A stretch of DNA of 64,000 bases from Bacteroides sp. GM023 (GCF_014750685.1 NZ_JAAXGE010000009.1:248001-312000); one strand, 5' to 3'; counted from the stretch's first letter, positions 9,685 through 19,355 are shown. Translations and numbers: made by a program. Notes: generated from the letters alone by a model not told the origin.

Positions 9685-9840
9685 ATGAAAGATTTAATTA
9701 GTATATATCTTGATTGGTTGGATATGGTGACTACAGTACTTTTATTGGGAGTGATTACCACCACAATATTAAGTAAAAGAAATGGAACTAAACGACTGGC
9801 TAACAATACTCGGAGCTTTAGGAGGCTTAGAGGCTATTAA
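9685..9840 (+). CDS. 51-aa one-helix membrane protein, holin candidate
   Basis: A short gene starting at an ATG 15 nt after the fibre stop. The product has one hydrophobic helix at about residues 13-29 (MVTTVLLLGVITTTILS) followed by a strongly basic tail (KR..TKR...RRLRGY). It overlaps the following gene by 59 bp in another frame, an arrangement often seen for small phage lysis genes. A single transmembrane helix with a charged tail next to an endolysin makes a holin or holin regulator plausible. The alternative is that it is untranslated and the overlapping gene is the only product. Confidence 0.4.
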   Translation: MKDLISIYLDWLDMVTTVLLLGVITTTILSKRNGTKRLANNTRSFRRLRGY

Positions 9841-10177
9841 ATGGATTGCTAATTTCTACGTTAATCGTAAGACTAACGCAAGAAAGGAATATGCTTCGGC
9901 TAATGCTGTTGAAATACAAAACCTTCTAACTATCATTGATAGCCTCAATAAACAAATAGAAAGGCTAGAGAAAGACATGGTCGGAAGAAATTCTAAAGTG
10001 GATTTTCTGTATGCAGAACTTAGAAAAGAAGAAGAAAAGGTCTTGGAGAAACTTAGTGAACTTCATGTTGTAGAATTACAGCTAAAAGAAGCTGAACTAA
10101 GTAGATGTGATTTATGGGAATGCTTAAAAAGAATCCCGCCTAAATTTGAAAATAGAATCAAGGAGGTACAACAATGA
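9782..10177 (+). CDS. Membrane-anchored coiled-coil protein of the lysis cassette
   Basis: 131 aa. A hydrophobic N-terminal segment (about 5-30, LTILGALGGLEAIKWIANFYV) is followed by a long, highly charged coiled coil (about 40-115). Proteins of this form sit next to amidases in many Bacteroides prophages and are thought to act in holin-type permeabilisation or as inner-membrane spanin-like partners. The stop overlaps the amidase start by 4 bp. No named family is recognised with certainty. Confidence 0.55.
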   Translation: MELNDWLTILGALGGLEAIKWIANFYVNRKTNARKEYASANAVEIQNLLTIIDSLNKQIERLEKDMVGRNSKVDFLYAELRKEEEKVLEKLSELHVVELQLKEAELSRCDLWECLKRIPPKFENRIKEVQQ

Positions 10178-10764
10178 AAGTATTAATTGATAACGGACAC
10201 GGTGAGAATACCCCTGGTAAATGTTCGCCGGATGGTAAACTGAAAGAATGGGCATATACAAGGGAGATAGCTGATAGGCTAGTAACTGAATTGAGGAAAA
10301 ACGGAATAGATGCGGAACGAATAGTTAAAGAAATGATAGATATTCCTTTATCCATAAGATGTAGACGTGCAAATGACATCTATAGAGAAACAGGAGGTAA
10401 AGCGATCTTGATTTCTATACACTGTAACGCTGCCGGCTCCGGCTCGGACTGGTTATCTGCACACGGATGGAGCGTATTCATTTCTAACAACGCTTCAATG
10501 AATAGCAAGAATTTGGCTATATGTTTGGCTGGAGCAGCTATCGGAAAAAGAATTTTTGTACGACAACCGATGCAGGGGCAGTTATTTTGGACACAGAATC
10601 TTGCTATATGTCGGGATACGATTTGCCCCGCAGTACTGACGGAAAACTTCTTTCAGGATAATAAGGAAGATGTAGAATTCTTGCTATCTGATGAAGGTAT
10701 GCAAATGGTGACACAAATTCATGTGGATGGAATAAAGGATTATCTGAATAAATATGTGAGATGA
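10174..10764 (+). CDS. N-acetylmuramoyl-L-alanine amidase (phage endolysin, Amidase_3 type)
   Basis: 196 aa, a bare catalytic domain without a signal peptide, as expected for an endolysin that relies on a holin. It cuts the amide bond between N-acetylmuramic acid and L-alanine of peptidoglycan. The zinc ligands expected for Amidase_3 are visible: His9 in LIDNGHG, Glu25 before Trp26, and His83 in ISIHCNAAG. The likely catalytic Glu lies in VLTENFF near residue 150. A good ribosome binding site (AAGGAGG) overlaps the end of the previous gene. It overlaps the following spanin-like gene by 4 bp, so the lysis genes form one translationally coupled cassette. Confidence 0.88.
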   Translation: MKVLIDNGHGENTPGKCSPDGKLKEWAYTREIADRLVTELRKNGIDAERIVKEMIDIPLSIRCRRANDIYRETGGKAILISIHCNAAGSGSDWLSAHGWSVFISNNASMNSKNLAICLAGAAIGKRIFVRQPMQGQLFWTQNLAICRDTICPAVLTENFFQDNKEDVEFLLSDEGMQMVTQIHVDGIKDYLNKYVR

Positions 10765-11144
10765 AACGGCTTCTATATATATTGGTTGTACTTATAATAT
10801 TGGGAGGACTTAGCTCCTGCCGGACTCAATATATTCCTGTTGAGACGATAAAAACAGAATATCGTACCCGTGACAGTATCCGGCATGATAGCATATATCA
10901 GCAAGATAGTGTGTATGTGACCGTAAAAGGAGACACTGTATATGAGTATAAATATAAGTATTTGTATAAGTATCAATATATAAATAGAACGGATACTTTG
11001 ATGAATACAGATTCGATACAGATTCCTTTTCCGGTAGAGAAACAACTTTCTAAATGGCAGAGTTTCAAACTGGATTTTGGTGGTGCTGCTATGTTGGTAC
11101 TAATTATGATTGTGATAGTAAAATTGAAAAACTTAAAAATGTAA
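10761..11144 (+). CDS. Spanin-like lipoprotein with C-terminal membrane helix
   Basis: 127 aa. The N-terminus is a lipoprotein signal peptide (residues 1-20, lipobox LSSC, Cys20). The middle is a charged Tyr/Lys/Asp-rich region (about 30-90) with repeated TRDSIRHDS / QQDSVYV and YKYKYLYKY segments. A second hydrophobic helix lies near the C-terminus (about 107-122, GGAAMLVLIMIVIVK). A lipidated N-terminus plus a C-terminal inner-membrane helix is the layout of unimolecular spanins, which fuse inner and outer membranes at the last step of lysis. The position directly after the endolysin supports that role. Confidence 0.6.
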   Translation: MKRLLYILVVLIILGGLSSCRTQYIPVETIKTEYRTRDSIRHDSIYQQDSVYVTVKGDTVYEYKYKYLYKYQYINRTDTLMNTDSIQIPFPVEKQLSKWQSFKLDFGGAAMLVLIMIVIVKLKNLKM

Positions 11145-11150
11145 TAGATA

Positions 11151-14100
11151 ATGAGTGAAGAATTGAAAGGAACAAATATATATGCTCCTATTGTTCCGGG
11201 CACTGATGAAGATAAATATCCAACCCATTACAGCAGGTATGGGAAGGGTGGATTCAAATGCGTACGTACCCTTGTGGAAAGGGATACTATCCCGGCAGAC
11301 AGACTCGAAGTCCCGACTTTGTGTTATGTCTTTGATGAAGACCTCTTTTTTGTTTGGGATGGAACAAACTGGAATGATAAAGAAATGGGTGGTGTTGATG
11401 TAGGATTGCAGCGCAATGTGCGTATTGTGAATAATCTTGATAGTAAAAATGTTACCGCAAGTAAGGGTGAACCATGTCTGCTGAAATTTACTTTTGTCAG
11501 TCAGGAACGTTACAGTTCGAAAGAGCCTTACGAGAATACCGGTGAACAGGGACTTTGTGAAATTTCTGTACGCAACACAGATAAGTCGGAGTATGAAGTA
11601 GTAAAGCAGATTTATGTGAAATCTGCTACTCCACTTAGTGTAGATGTCGCGGAATTCCTTACTTCCGGCACTAATAACGTGATGATAAAAGTGACGGGAG
11701 AAGTGACAGAAGTGACAACACCTGCATTTGTGTACACAGTGCAGCTAACGGCTTTATCAATTAGTGCTGATAACTTCAAGTGGTGGACCGCTTATAATGG
11801 GGACATCCTTTTCAATCTGAATATCGGTGGAAATGTTTCGAAAATCTTATATATTACTGTTAGCGGAACGGATTATAATGCATCCTATGAAGTACCCATA
11901 GGTACGGGAGTATATATTGAAACATCGTACAATTATTCCATCCCGCATCCGGGAAAGACTGGCGTATTCAATGTGTCCGCTTATGTGGCTAATTCCGACG
12001 GGAGTATAAAGACCAAAACAGTTTCTTTTAATATCATCTGTGCAATAGCAGGAGAACAGGTTAAATTGGTTGCAATAAACAATGTATTGGCTAAAGGAGT
12101 GAATTGGTCTGAAAACACGTTGTTTGAATACGCAATGTATGATGGGGATAATGTGACCACGTCGGCACAATTTGTAATCCGAAAAGACTCGGAGAATATA
12201 TATGAGTCTGATGAAAACAGTATCATTTGCTCTGCAAAGAATGCTTTCTCACTTTCTCTTGGAATAGAGACGATGGATAATTCAGCATTTGATATTGTAG
12301 CTTATGTGAAGGATGGAGAAAGGGAATTGGTTAAGCCTATAACGTATCCGATAGATAATTCTTCCGGTTATTCAGCGGTGCCGGGAGCTGTATTTTATAT
12401 GAATCCGAAAACGCGCAGTAATAGTCAAGCAAACCGCCAACGGGTGATTAATGAAATTGACGGTTCTGAAACTCAGACTGTATGGAGTGGAGTGAACTGG
12501 GGAAATGATTGTTGGACAACCAATACGGACGGGGAGAAGGTGCTTCGGATGATGGCAGGTTCTTTATTGACTATAGACCGCCATCCGTTTGGTGCAGAAT
12601 GTGCCCGTAGAGGAAAAACGATTGAAATTGATTATAAAGTGGATAACGTTACAGATTATTCAACGCCTGTCATAACTATTTCTTCTGCATCGGGAGACTC
12701 TTTTGTCGGTCTGAATATTTATGCGGATGACATCATTATGCATACTCAGTCTCTAAAAGAGGACAGCGTACAGAGCTTGCATACTTTTGAAGGAAAACGG
12801 ACGCGATTAGCATTGACTGTTCTGCCTACAGCGTATGGGAATCCTGGATTCAACCTTTGTATTCTTTATATTAACGGACGAAAGAACAGGGAGTTTACAT
12901 ACGAAGATAATGATTATTTTGCACAACCGGGAGCTATTGTCATTGGTTCAGAGTATGCCGATGTGGATGTTTATGGGATTCGTGAGTATGAATCGGGATT
13001 GACTTCACAAGGTGTATTGATAAATTATATCAACTGGTTATCTGATACGACAGAAAAGGCCAGAGTAAAAGCTTTTAATGATATTCTTGACTCTAACGGT
13101 TCGGAAATAGACTTTGATAATACAAAGGATCAGTTTAATTGCTTGGTTTTTGATAATACGATTCCATCTATGCTTGACCAAACACAACGTATTGGAACGT
13201 TGGAGGTGTTATTCTACGACCATCCGGAATGGAATGTTGCAATTTCCAATGTGACAGCAAAAGGACAAGGAACTTCTTCTATGAAATACTATTTGTGGAA
13301 TACCCGTTATCAACTGGACAAGACGAAGTCTGTGATTACTTTTGCCGATGGAACCACCGGAACCAAGAAATGGCAGATGGTACCCTGGCTTCCTGCCGGT
13401 CAGAAATTCACGGCAAAGAAGAATTATGCATCTTCCATGCAGTCACATAAAATTGGTTCGGTCAATTCTTATGAAGATTTATACCGGGAAATGGGATTGC
13501 TGAATGAGGCCATGCAAACGGAAACATATAAAGATGCCCGAGTGGCTGTCTACCAAATGCCTTTTATCTGTTTTGAAAAATCAGTGAATGATGATGGGGA
13601 TACGGTGTATGCGTTTAAAGGATTGTATACATTTGGACCGGACAAAGGGGATAAATATACGTTTGGTCATGATACGGATCTGTTTCCTGAAATGATATCT
13701 ATTGAAGGTGCTGATAACTCGCCGCTTTGTGCCTTGTTCCGTGTTCCTTGGAATCCGAATAAACCTTATATTGCTTACAACGAAGATGAAGAGGCTTTTC
13801 AGTATAATGGTGCGAACTCATGGGATTTTGGAGCCGGAGCTATAGAGAATATTTCAAAGTTTATTCCGGCATATAATATTGTTTATCAATGTTCTCCACG
13901 GCTTCGGCCTTTTGATGGAACTTTGGCTGAATTGAATGCTCAACTTGCCGACTATAAGAATCAACCTTATGAGTTCTGGATTGCAAAAGCCGGTGACATT
14001 AATCAGTATAATGTCTATTATTTTGAATCGGCTGAAGGTGTTTTCATGCCATCTGATACCGGTGAAGGGCAAATAAATCTGATATCGCAACTGGTGGACA

Positions 14101-16685
14101 AAGGATATGGATTGTCGAATACTGACTTGAACGGGAAAACAAATGAGGAGCAAAATACGCTTTTCATAAATGCCCGTATATCCAAATTCCGTCAGGAGGC
14201 ACCGGAATATTGGCATATACAGGATACGCTTACTTTTATGAATAATGTGGAGTTTAATGCCGGTACCGATGAACGGGCAAAAAATACTTATCCTTATTCC
14301 TTTGGCCTGGAAGGTTCGAAGTTCAGATGGCGTGTGGATGATGCCGATACCCGATTTGATACAACGAATCGTGGTTTGCCGGAAAAGTCATATAGCGTGG
14401 AAACACATGATGTCGATGAAACCGGAGCATCAATCTGGAATGGTGAAACAAATAATTTCTTCAATTTGATGGAACTGGCTTTTGCCGAGGAAAAGATTAC
14501 TAATATGCGTCTGATGATGGCATCAATGCAGTCATTGGCAGGTTTGAAGAGTGGTAATGATCTTGAAAAGATTTATGCATTTTACAAAAAGTATTTCTTT
14601 GATCAGGCACAGGAGTATTTTCCGTCGAATGCTTTTAATGCGGATGCCAGAATCTCATATGAGAATGGAAAGCTTGCCTATAACGCTGGTACTTATTCGA
14701 ACGATACCGACCCTATTACTCAATCTTTGGGTGACCATTATGCAGCTGAACAGCGATGGGTGACAAAGCGTATCCTTTACATGATGTCGAAATATAGTTT
14801 CGGTTTGTTTTCTGCAAATGGTTCTGATACTATCACTGTGCGTGCAGCCGGAAATACGATCAAGTATGAACTTACTCCCGCTATGGATATGTATCCGGCA
14901 ATAGCCAATGGTACAAGTATTATTAGGGGAGCACGAACCAAAGCCGGAGAAGTGTGTGTAATGGAAATAGAACTATCCGGTTCAGGCGACCAGCAAAATG
15001 CAATACAAGGTGCGTCATATCTACAAGATATCGGTGATTGGCATAATAAGAATGTTCAAGGGTCAATGATTATCCAGGGACGTATGCTCCGTGATATTCG
15101 CTTGGGAAGCAAAACTGAGCCGATAGTTATTTCTATCAATTCTCTGACGTTGTCTAATTGTACATCTTTACAGCGATTACTTCTATCCAATATTTCTACA
15201 TTATCCGGTACATTGAATCTTTCTGCTTGTACCCATTTGCAGGAAGTTCATGCAGATGGTACATCTCTCGTACAGATAATTCTTCCAAAAGGTGGTGGAC
15301 TTCGCTCTGTAGAATTTAGTGCTTATAACCAATATTTGTCTTTGATGAATTATCCGCTAATGACAAATCAGGGTGTTGGCATTGGTTTATGTAAGGGAAT
15401 CATCTCCGACTTCTTCATCACAGGATGTCCGTTGATTAGTCCTATGGCACTATTGATTGATATAATGGATGCTCAATCAAAACAGGGAAATGAGCATAAA
15501 TTGAAACGTGTTCGTGCTGTTGGGTTTAATGAAACGTACAACGATTCGGATATGTTAGATAAGCTGGCTATATTGGCTGACGGAACATATGAAGGATTAA
15601 GTTCCGAAGGAATTGCAGGAGAAGATGTTCTCCCGGTACTTGATGGAACTTTAAATGTGCATGCTAATGCTTATGAGGATTCTATTGAAACTCTCCGAAA
15701 TACATTTTCTAAACTTACTTTGAATGTGATAGGTGGGTATTATATCAGATTTAAGGATTCTGTAATAGGAAATTACATGATTGAAACGTTTGGTGATGGT
15801 ATTGGTATTACTAAGGAGCGTTTGGAAAAGATTAGTAAATCTCAACTAGGTAGACCATTTACAAATAATAATCAACTTGTTTCTTTTGATGAAATGAAGT
15901 ATTTAAATAATCTTTATGATATTGATGCTAATTTCTTATTGAATTGTACATCCTTGAATTCTATAACATTACCCTCTAATATTATTAATTTATATAATGC
16001 TTGTTTTAGGAATACTGCTTTAAAAACTATAGTTATACCTAAAACGGTAGTTTGTATAGAACAATCAGTATTTGAAGAATGTCAAAATTTGGAATCGTGT
16101 ATATTTGAAGAAGGAAGAACGAGCGCGCTAAAAATTCGATGGAGTGTTTGGACTAAAAGTGCTTTAAAAGAAATAAGCCTACCTGATAATGTTACTGTAG
16201 ATGGCAATATGGGATATGCTTTTGCCTATTGCAAAGAACTTTCTAAAGTTCATTTACCCAATAATATTTCAGGTATATACGATTCTATGTTTAGAGATTG
16301 CTCTAAATTAACAGAAGTCAATATACCAGATACTGTTACTGTTTTAGGAACTAGAGCTTTTAACGGATGTAGTTCATTGCGTAAATTGGACTGTTTGGGT
16401 AATATTGTTTCTATAGAGCAATATACTTTTGCTGGTTGTACTTCATTGGCATGGTTAAGGATTCCTAGTACCTGTACGTTTATAGCTAAGTATAGTTTTG
16501 AACATTGTGATGCATTAGCTACTTTGATTGTCGAGGCCATTGCGCCACCTACTATTGAAATGTATACTATTAATGTTGTTCCTGAACTTAAAATATATGT
16601 TCCTGACGTATCGGTTAGTACCTATAAATCTAATACTTGGTGGGCCCAATATGCTAGTAGAATATACCCTATATCATCGTTATAA
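11151..16685 (+). CDS. Giant phage tail/surface protein with CotH-like core and BspA-like leucine-rich repeats
   Basis: 1844 aa, the last gene of the phage module. The first ~90 residues resemble N-terminal segments of phage fibre proteins (WDGTNWND). Residues about 90-400 look like Ig-like beta domains, and about 410-620 like a LamG/concanavalin-type domain. Residues about 700-1250 contain QGTSSMKYY (near 706) and FRWRVDDADTRFD (near 1058), which resemble the conserved pieces of CotH-type atypical protein kinases. The C-terminal third carries leucine-rich repeats: LRRs from about 1325, then BspA/LRR_5 units (SLNSITLPSNI, LTEVNIPDTV, LRKLDCLGNI) from about 1590 to 1800. It probably binds a surface ligand. 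Kinase activity is unproven. A strong terminator follows. Confidence 0.6.
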   Translation: MSEELKGTNIYAPIVPGTDEDKYPTHYSRYGKGGFKCVRTLVERDTIPADRLEVPTLCYVFDEDLFFVWDGTNWNDKEMGGVDVGLQRNVRIVNNLDSKNVTASKGEPCLLKFTFVSQERYSSKEPYENTGEQGLCEISVRNTDKSEYEVVKQIYVKSATPLSVDVAEFLTSGTNNVMIKVTGEVTEVTTPAFVYTVQLTALSISADNFKWWTAYNGDILFNLNIGGNVSKILYITVSGTDYNASYEVPIGTGVYIETSYNYSIPHPGKTGVFNVSAYVANSDGSIKTKTVSFNIICAIAGEQVKLVAINNVLAKGVNWSENTLFEYAMYDGDNVTTSAQFVIRKDSENIYESDENSIICSAKNAFSLSLGIETMDNSAFDIVAYVKDGERELVKPITYPIDNSSGYSAVPGAVFYMNPKTRSNSQANRQRVINEIDGSETQTVWSGVNWGNDCWTTNTDGEKVLRMMAGSLLTIDRHPFGAECARRGKTIEIDYKVDNVTDYSTPVITISSASGDSFVGLNIYADDIIMHTQSLKEDSVQSLHTFEGKRTRLALTVLPTAYGNPGFNLCILYINGRKNREFTYEDNDYFAQPGAIVIGSEYADVDVYGIREYESGLTSQGVLINYINWLSDTTEKARVKAFNDILDSNGSEIDFDNTKDQFNCLVFDNTIPSMLDQTQRIGTLEVLFYDHPEWNVAISNVTAKGQGTSSMKYYLWNTRYQLDKTKSVITFADGTTGTKKWQMVPWLPAGQKFTAKKNYASSMQSHKIGSVNSYEDLYREMGLLNEAMQTETYKDARVAVYQMPFICFEKSVNDDGDTVYAFKGLYTFGPDKGDKYTFGHDTDLFPEMISIEGADNSPLCALFRVPWNPNKPYIAYNEDEEAFQYNGANSWDFGAGAIENISKFIPAYNIVYQCSPRLRPFDGTLAELNAQLADYKNQPYEFWIAKAGDINQYNVYYFESAEGVFMPSDTGEGQINLISQLVDKGYGLSNTDLNGKTNEEQNTLFINARISKFRQEAPEYWHIQDTLTFMNNVEFNAGTDERAKNTYPYSFGLEGSKFRWRVDDADTRFDTTNRGLPEKSYSVETHDVDETGASIWNGETNNFFNLMELAFAEEKITNMRLMMASMQSLAGLKSGNDLEKIYAFYKKYFFDQAQEYFPSNAFNADARISYENGKLAYNAGTYSNDTDPITQSLGDHYAAEQRWVTKRILYMMSKYSFGLFSANGSDTITVRAAGNTIKYELTPAMDMYPAIANGTSIIRGARTKAGEVCVMEIELSGSGDQQNAIQGASYLQDIGDWHNKNVQGSMIIQGRMLRDIRLGSKTEPIVISINSLTLSNCTSLQRLLLSNISTLSGTLNLSACTHLQEVHADGTSLVQIILPKGGGLRSVEFSAYNQYLSLMNYPLMTNQGVGIGLCKGIISDFFITGCPLISPMALLIDIMDAQSKQGNEHKLKRVRAVGFNETYNDSDMLDKLAILADGTYEGLSSEGIAGEDVLPVLDGTLNVHANAYEDSIETLRNTFSKLTLNVIGGYYIRFKDSVIGNYMIETFGDGIGITKERLEKISKSQLGRPFTNNNQLVSFDEMKYLNNLYDIDANFLLNCTSLNSITLPSNIINLYNACFRNTALKTIVIPKTVVCIEQSVFEECQNLESCIFEEGRTSALKIRWSVWTKSALKEISLPDNVTVDGNMGYAFAYCKELSKVHLPNNISGIYDSMFRDCSKLTEVNIPDTVTVLGTRAFNGCSSLRKLDCLGNIVSIEQYTFAGCTSLAWLRIPSTCTFIAKYSFEHCDALATLIVEAIAPPTIEMYTINVVPELKIYVPDVSVSTYKSNTWWAQYASRIYPISSL

Positions 16686-16692
16686 GTATAAT

Positions 16693-16735
16693 AAAGATAA
16701 GAACTGTCCGAAATCGCGGGCAGTTCTTATCTTTT
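16693..16735 (+). terminator. Strong intrinsic terminator closing the phage late operon
   Basis: Arms 16693-16706 and 16721-16734 pair perfectly over 14 bp and extend inward with CCG/CGG, leaving a 6-nt loop. The right arm ends in a T run. Confidence 0.85.
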
Positions 16736-16866
16736 TAAAAATAGACTAATTGTTGTATGAGTTTTAAGTTAAATCGAATGTGCGTTTGTAATTAGCGACA
16801 TGGATTTTGCCAATTGAAAGATTTTCCATAAATTGGCGCAATCTAATACTAAATTCATAAAACATA

Positions 16867-17940
16867 ATGTTACTAGCTGAAAAATTATATTATTTCACTC
16901 ATGGATTATGCTGTATGTTTTTCCTGTATGCTAGTATTTATCTACTATATGGCAAAAAAGCTCCCCGTCTGCGCATGGTATTGGGCGGTGTTGTCGTTTT
17001 TTGGTTCCTATTAGAAATAAAAGATTTGCTGCTGTACTCGTCAGCTACAGTCAGAAATACCTATTTTTCGACATTATTGCTTATGATAGATATGCTGGCT
17101 GTTCCGGCTTGTTCTTTTTATTTGTTTGAGTTACTGTCTACAGGATGGATGAACTGGAAAAGGGCGTTTGCACTCAGTTCATTTTTTATTTTGTGCCTGT
17201 TAGGCTATGCTATAACAGCTTCCGACAGTTGGCTTTGGATACTCGAAATATATGCGACACTCTATTCGTTTGTCGTTATTATAATTCTTTGCTTTGCCGT
17301 GAGACGCTATAATCGGTATGTGCGGGAAAACTATTCCTATACGGAACATTTGAATGTCCGATGGCTTCGTCAGGTAACATTCTTGATGTTCATCTGCCTT
17401 TCTGTGTGGATGTATTCCTGTTTGCGTAGTTCTTGGGTGGCGGATTCAATCTATTATTTTTCATCTTTGTTGCTATGGGCTTGTATCCTATATTATAGCG
17501 AATTGCAGGAAGTAGTCCCTATCGCAGATAATATCAAAATGAAGAAGCTATTCTCCAAAGAACTGGCCGAAGAAAAGAAAGAAGAATTTGTCTTGAATGA
17601 AAACCTGATACAAGCTCTGCATAAATCTCTGAGAGAAGATGAACTATTCCTGAATCCGAGGATTACTTTAGCAGATTTGGCTATGACCATCGGTACTAAC
17701 CGGACATATCTTTCTACCTACTTAAATACATACCTGGACACCTCTTTTTATGACTATATCAATTCTTATCGCATGGAAAAGGTATGCCAACTCTTATCTG
17801 ACCCCACCTGCACAGCTACCATGAATGAGATAGCAGAGACTTGCGGCTTTAACTCACTGTCTACTTTCCGCAGAAGTTTTGTGAAAGAGTATGGAATGTC
17901 TTTTGCCGAATATCGAAGACAAATGAATAAAAACAGCTAA
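16867..17940 (+). CDS. Membrane-embedded AraC-family transcription regulator
   Basis: 357 aa. Residues 1-210 contain about seven hydrophobic helices (including LCCMFFLYASIYLLYG and FFILCLLGYAITA). A charged linker follows (about 220-245), then a C-terminal AraC-type double helix-turn-helix (about 250-350). The second HTH contains NEIAETCGFNSLSTFRRSFVK, and the usual final helix is EYRRQMN. This 7TM-AraC layout is widespread in Bacteroidetes and suggests a membrane sensor that binds DNA directly; the signal and targets are unknown. It stands alone between the phage terminator and the next promoter. The phage/chromosome junction may be in the 180 bp upstream, where an inverted repeat GCCAATT/AATTGGC (16809-16837) could be an operator. 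Confidence 0.8.
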   Translation: MLLAEKLYYFTHGLCCMFFLYASIYLLYGKKAPRLRMVLGGVVVFWFLLEIKDLLLYSSATVRNTYFSTLLLMIDMLAVPACSFYLFELLSTGWMNWKRAFALSSFFILCLLGYAITASDSWLWILEIYATLYSFVVIIILCFAVRRYNRYVRENYSYTEHLNVRWLRQVTFLMFICLSVWMYSCLRSSWVADSIYYFSSLLLWACILYYSELQEVVPIADNIKMKKLFSKELAEEKKEEFVLNENLIQALHKSLREDELFLNPRITLADLAMTIGTNRTYLSTYLNTYLDTSFYDYINSYRMEKVCQLLSDPTCTATMNEIAETCGFNSLSTFRRSFVKEYGMSFAEYRRQMNKNS

Positions 17941-17990
17941 ATACCTCATTTTTTGTAAGAATGACATGCTTTTTTTGAACGAATGGTAGG

Positions 17991-18019
17991 TTGAGTGAAT
18001 AATGCCGGGCTTATATTTG
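17991..18019 (+). promoter_or_regulatory. Bacteroides-type promoter before the 406-aa membrane protein
   Basis: TTG (17991-17993), an 18-nt spacer and TATATTTG (18012-18019). It rules out the upstream GTG at 17995 as start and supports the ATG at 18043. Confidence 0.65.
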
Positions 18020-18042
18020 CGAATAAATCTTATCGAAGAATT

Positions 18043-19263
18043 ATGGCAAAAACGAACAAGAAACCTAAGGGGAAAAAGGCTTATGAGCAGGGGTACGTAT
18101 CTTTTAGTCCTGAAGAACTCAAAGAACAGGCACAAAATGATGCAGCTAATAGGGAAGCTTATGAGTTGTTGGACAAGGCAATGTGCACTTCATCGCATGT
18201 CTCTGTTCATGACAAAGAAAGGGGAGAGGTAGATGTGGATGACATCTATCCGATTACCCAGGAAGAAACAATGGAAATGGAAGACTTGTTGGACCAGGCG
18301 GAAGATGCCGCGGATAATCCCCGCGATAGCTTCTTTCAGGAAAGACTGGGTGAACTACGTGGCATTGTAAATTGGTCAAAACGTCGGCACTGGAATTTCT
18401 CCTGGATGATTGTCGTCGGTGTCATTATTTCCGTGTTTGTACTTTCCGAGTGCTCGGACCATAAAGATTCCAAAGCAAAAGAGGCTGAAGTCTATGTAAC
18501 TGCTGTTGAAAATTGGGCAAAGAAAGACACTACGATAACCATGGAATCCTTCAAAAATGCAGGAAAGGTTATTCCGGCTTATCACGAACGTTTCAAAGAT
18601 GCGAATATTTATAAGGAAACAATACTGAGAAGAACTGCCGCCAATCATTATGGCAGTCTGAAAGCCGCCAAAGAATATCGTGCCAAAGCCGATACGGCAT
18701 CTACCGCCAAGAGTAAAGACGAATTCCTTAAATGGGCAAAAGAAAACGACACATATGCTAAAGAGTTTAAGGCAGAATATGAAAAGTTCAATAAAATGAC
18801 TTTTAAAGATGTGAAGAAACAAGCTTTAGAACAGGTGAAAGCTGAGGCCGACGAAGCGAAAGGCTCTGCCCGCTGGATATGGTTCTGGAATATGTTCTTT
18901 TTGATATTAATACCTGTATATATATTTGCCGAACGTCCTTATGGATATACCATAAGCAGATATCGTACGGAAGCAAAAGTATTGGGTGGAATAAAGAAAG
19001 GCGGTTTGGTTCTTGCGGGCGGACTTGTAGGCTTGGCGGGAAGCATCGGATTTGTCAATGTTGTCACCAAGTGGAGCGACGGCTCTACTACCAGCGAAGA
19101 TGATGGCACCGGAGCCGCCAGGATAGGACTCAAGATTGGTCTTCTGATTGCCGCACTAGCCGTTGTTTGTATTGTTTCTTGCTTTTTAATGCTATATAGT
19201 ACCATCATGGGGTTGATGAGAAATTATAACTGGGGAAAGGTTGCAGCTATCGTAAAGAAATAA
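18043..19263 (+). CDS. Membrane protein of unknown function
   Basis: 406 aa from the ATG at 18043, chosen because the promoter -7 box ends at 18019. The N-terminus is basic (KTNKKPKGKK) and followed by an acidic cytoplasmic region with EETMEMEDLLDQAEDAADN. There is one transmembrane helix at about 120-138 (WMIVVGVIISVFVLSEC), a periplasmic or cytoplasmic helical segment rich in Lys/Glu/Ala (about 140-270), and then three further hydrophobic helices (about 275-295, 318-338, 365-390). I do not recognise a family. The gene is monocistronic: own promoter and a hairpin terminator at 19273-19312. The helical middle may be a protein-interaction region; no catalytic motif is visible. Confidence 0.7.
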   Translation: MAKTNKKPKGKKAYEQGYVSFSPEELKEQAQNDAANREAYELLDKAMCTSSHVSVHDKERGEVDVDDIYPITQEETMEMEDLLDQAEDAADNPRDSFFQERLGELRGIVNWSKRRHWNFSWMIVVGVIISVFVLSECSDHKDSKAKEAEVYVTAVENWAKKDTTITMESFKNAGKVIPAYHERFKDANIYKETILRRTAANHYGSLKAAKEYRAKADTASTAKSKDEFLKWAKENDTYAKEFKAEYEKFNKMTFKDVKKQALEQVKAEADEAKGSARWIWFWNMFFLILIPVYIFAERPYGYTISRYRTEAKVLGGIKKGGLVLAGGLVGLAGSIGFVNVVTKWSDGSTTSEDDGTGAARIGLKIGLLIAALAVVCIVSCFLMLYSTIMGLMRNYNWGKVAAIVKK

Positions 19264-19272
19264 GCTGTCATC

Positions 19273-19312
19273 AGAACCATCACAATAAGTCCTGACTTGT
19301 TGTGATGGTTCT
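19273..19312 (+). terminator. Intrinsic terminator
   Basis: A perfect 13-bp stem (19273-19285 / 19300-19312) with a 14-nt loop, followed by a T-rich tract ending in TTTTTTT near 19322. Confidence 0.75.
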
Positions 19313-19355
19313 TCTTCCTACTTTTTTTATAACTCTTTTTAGTGCCTCAATTCCC

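Noticed and set aside
16740-16866. Prophage attachment site after the terminator
   Set aside because: No tRNA gene fragment and no second copy of any stretch in the window; the boundary cannot be fixed from one end.
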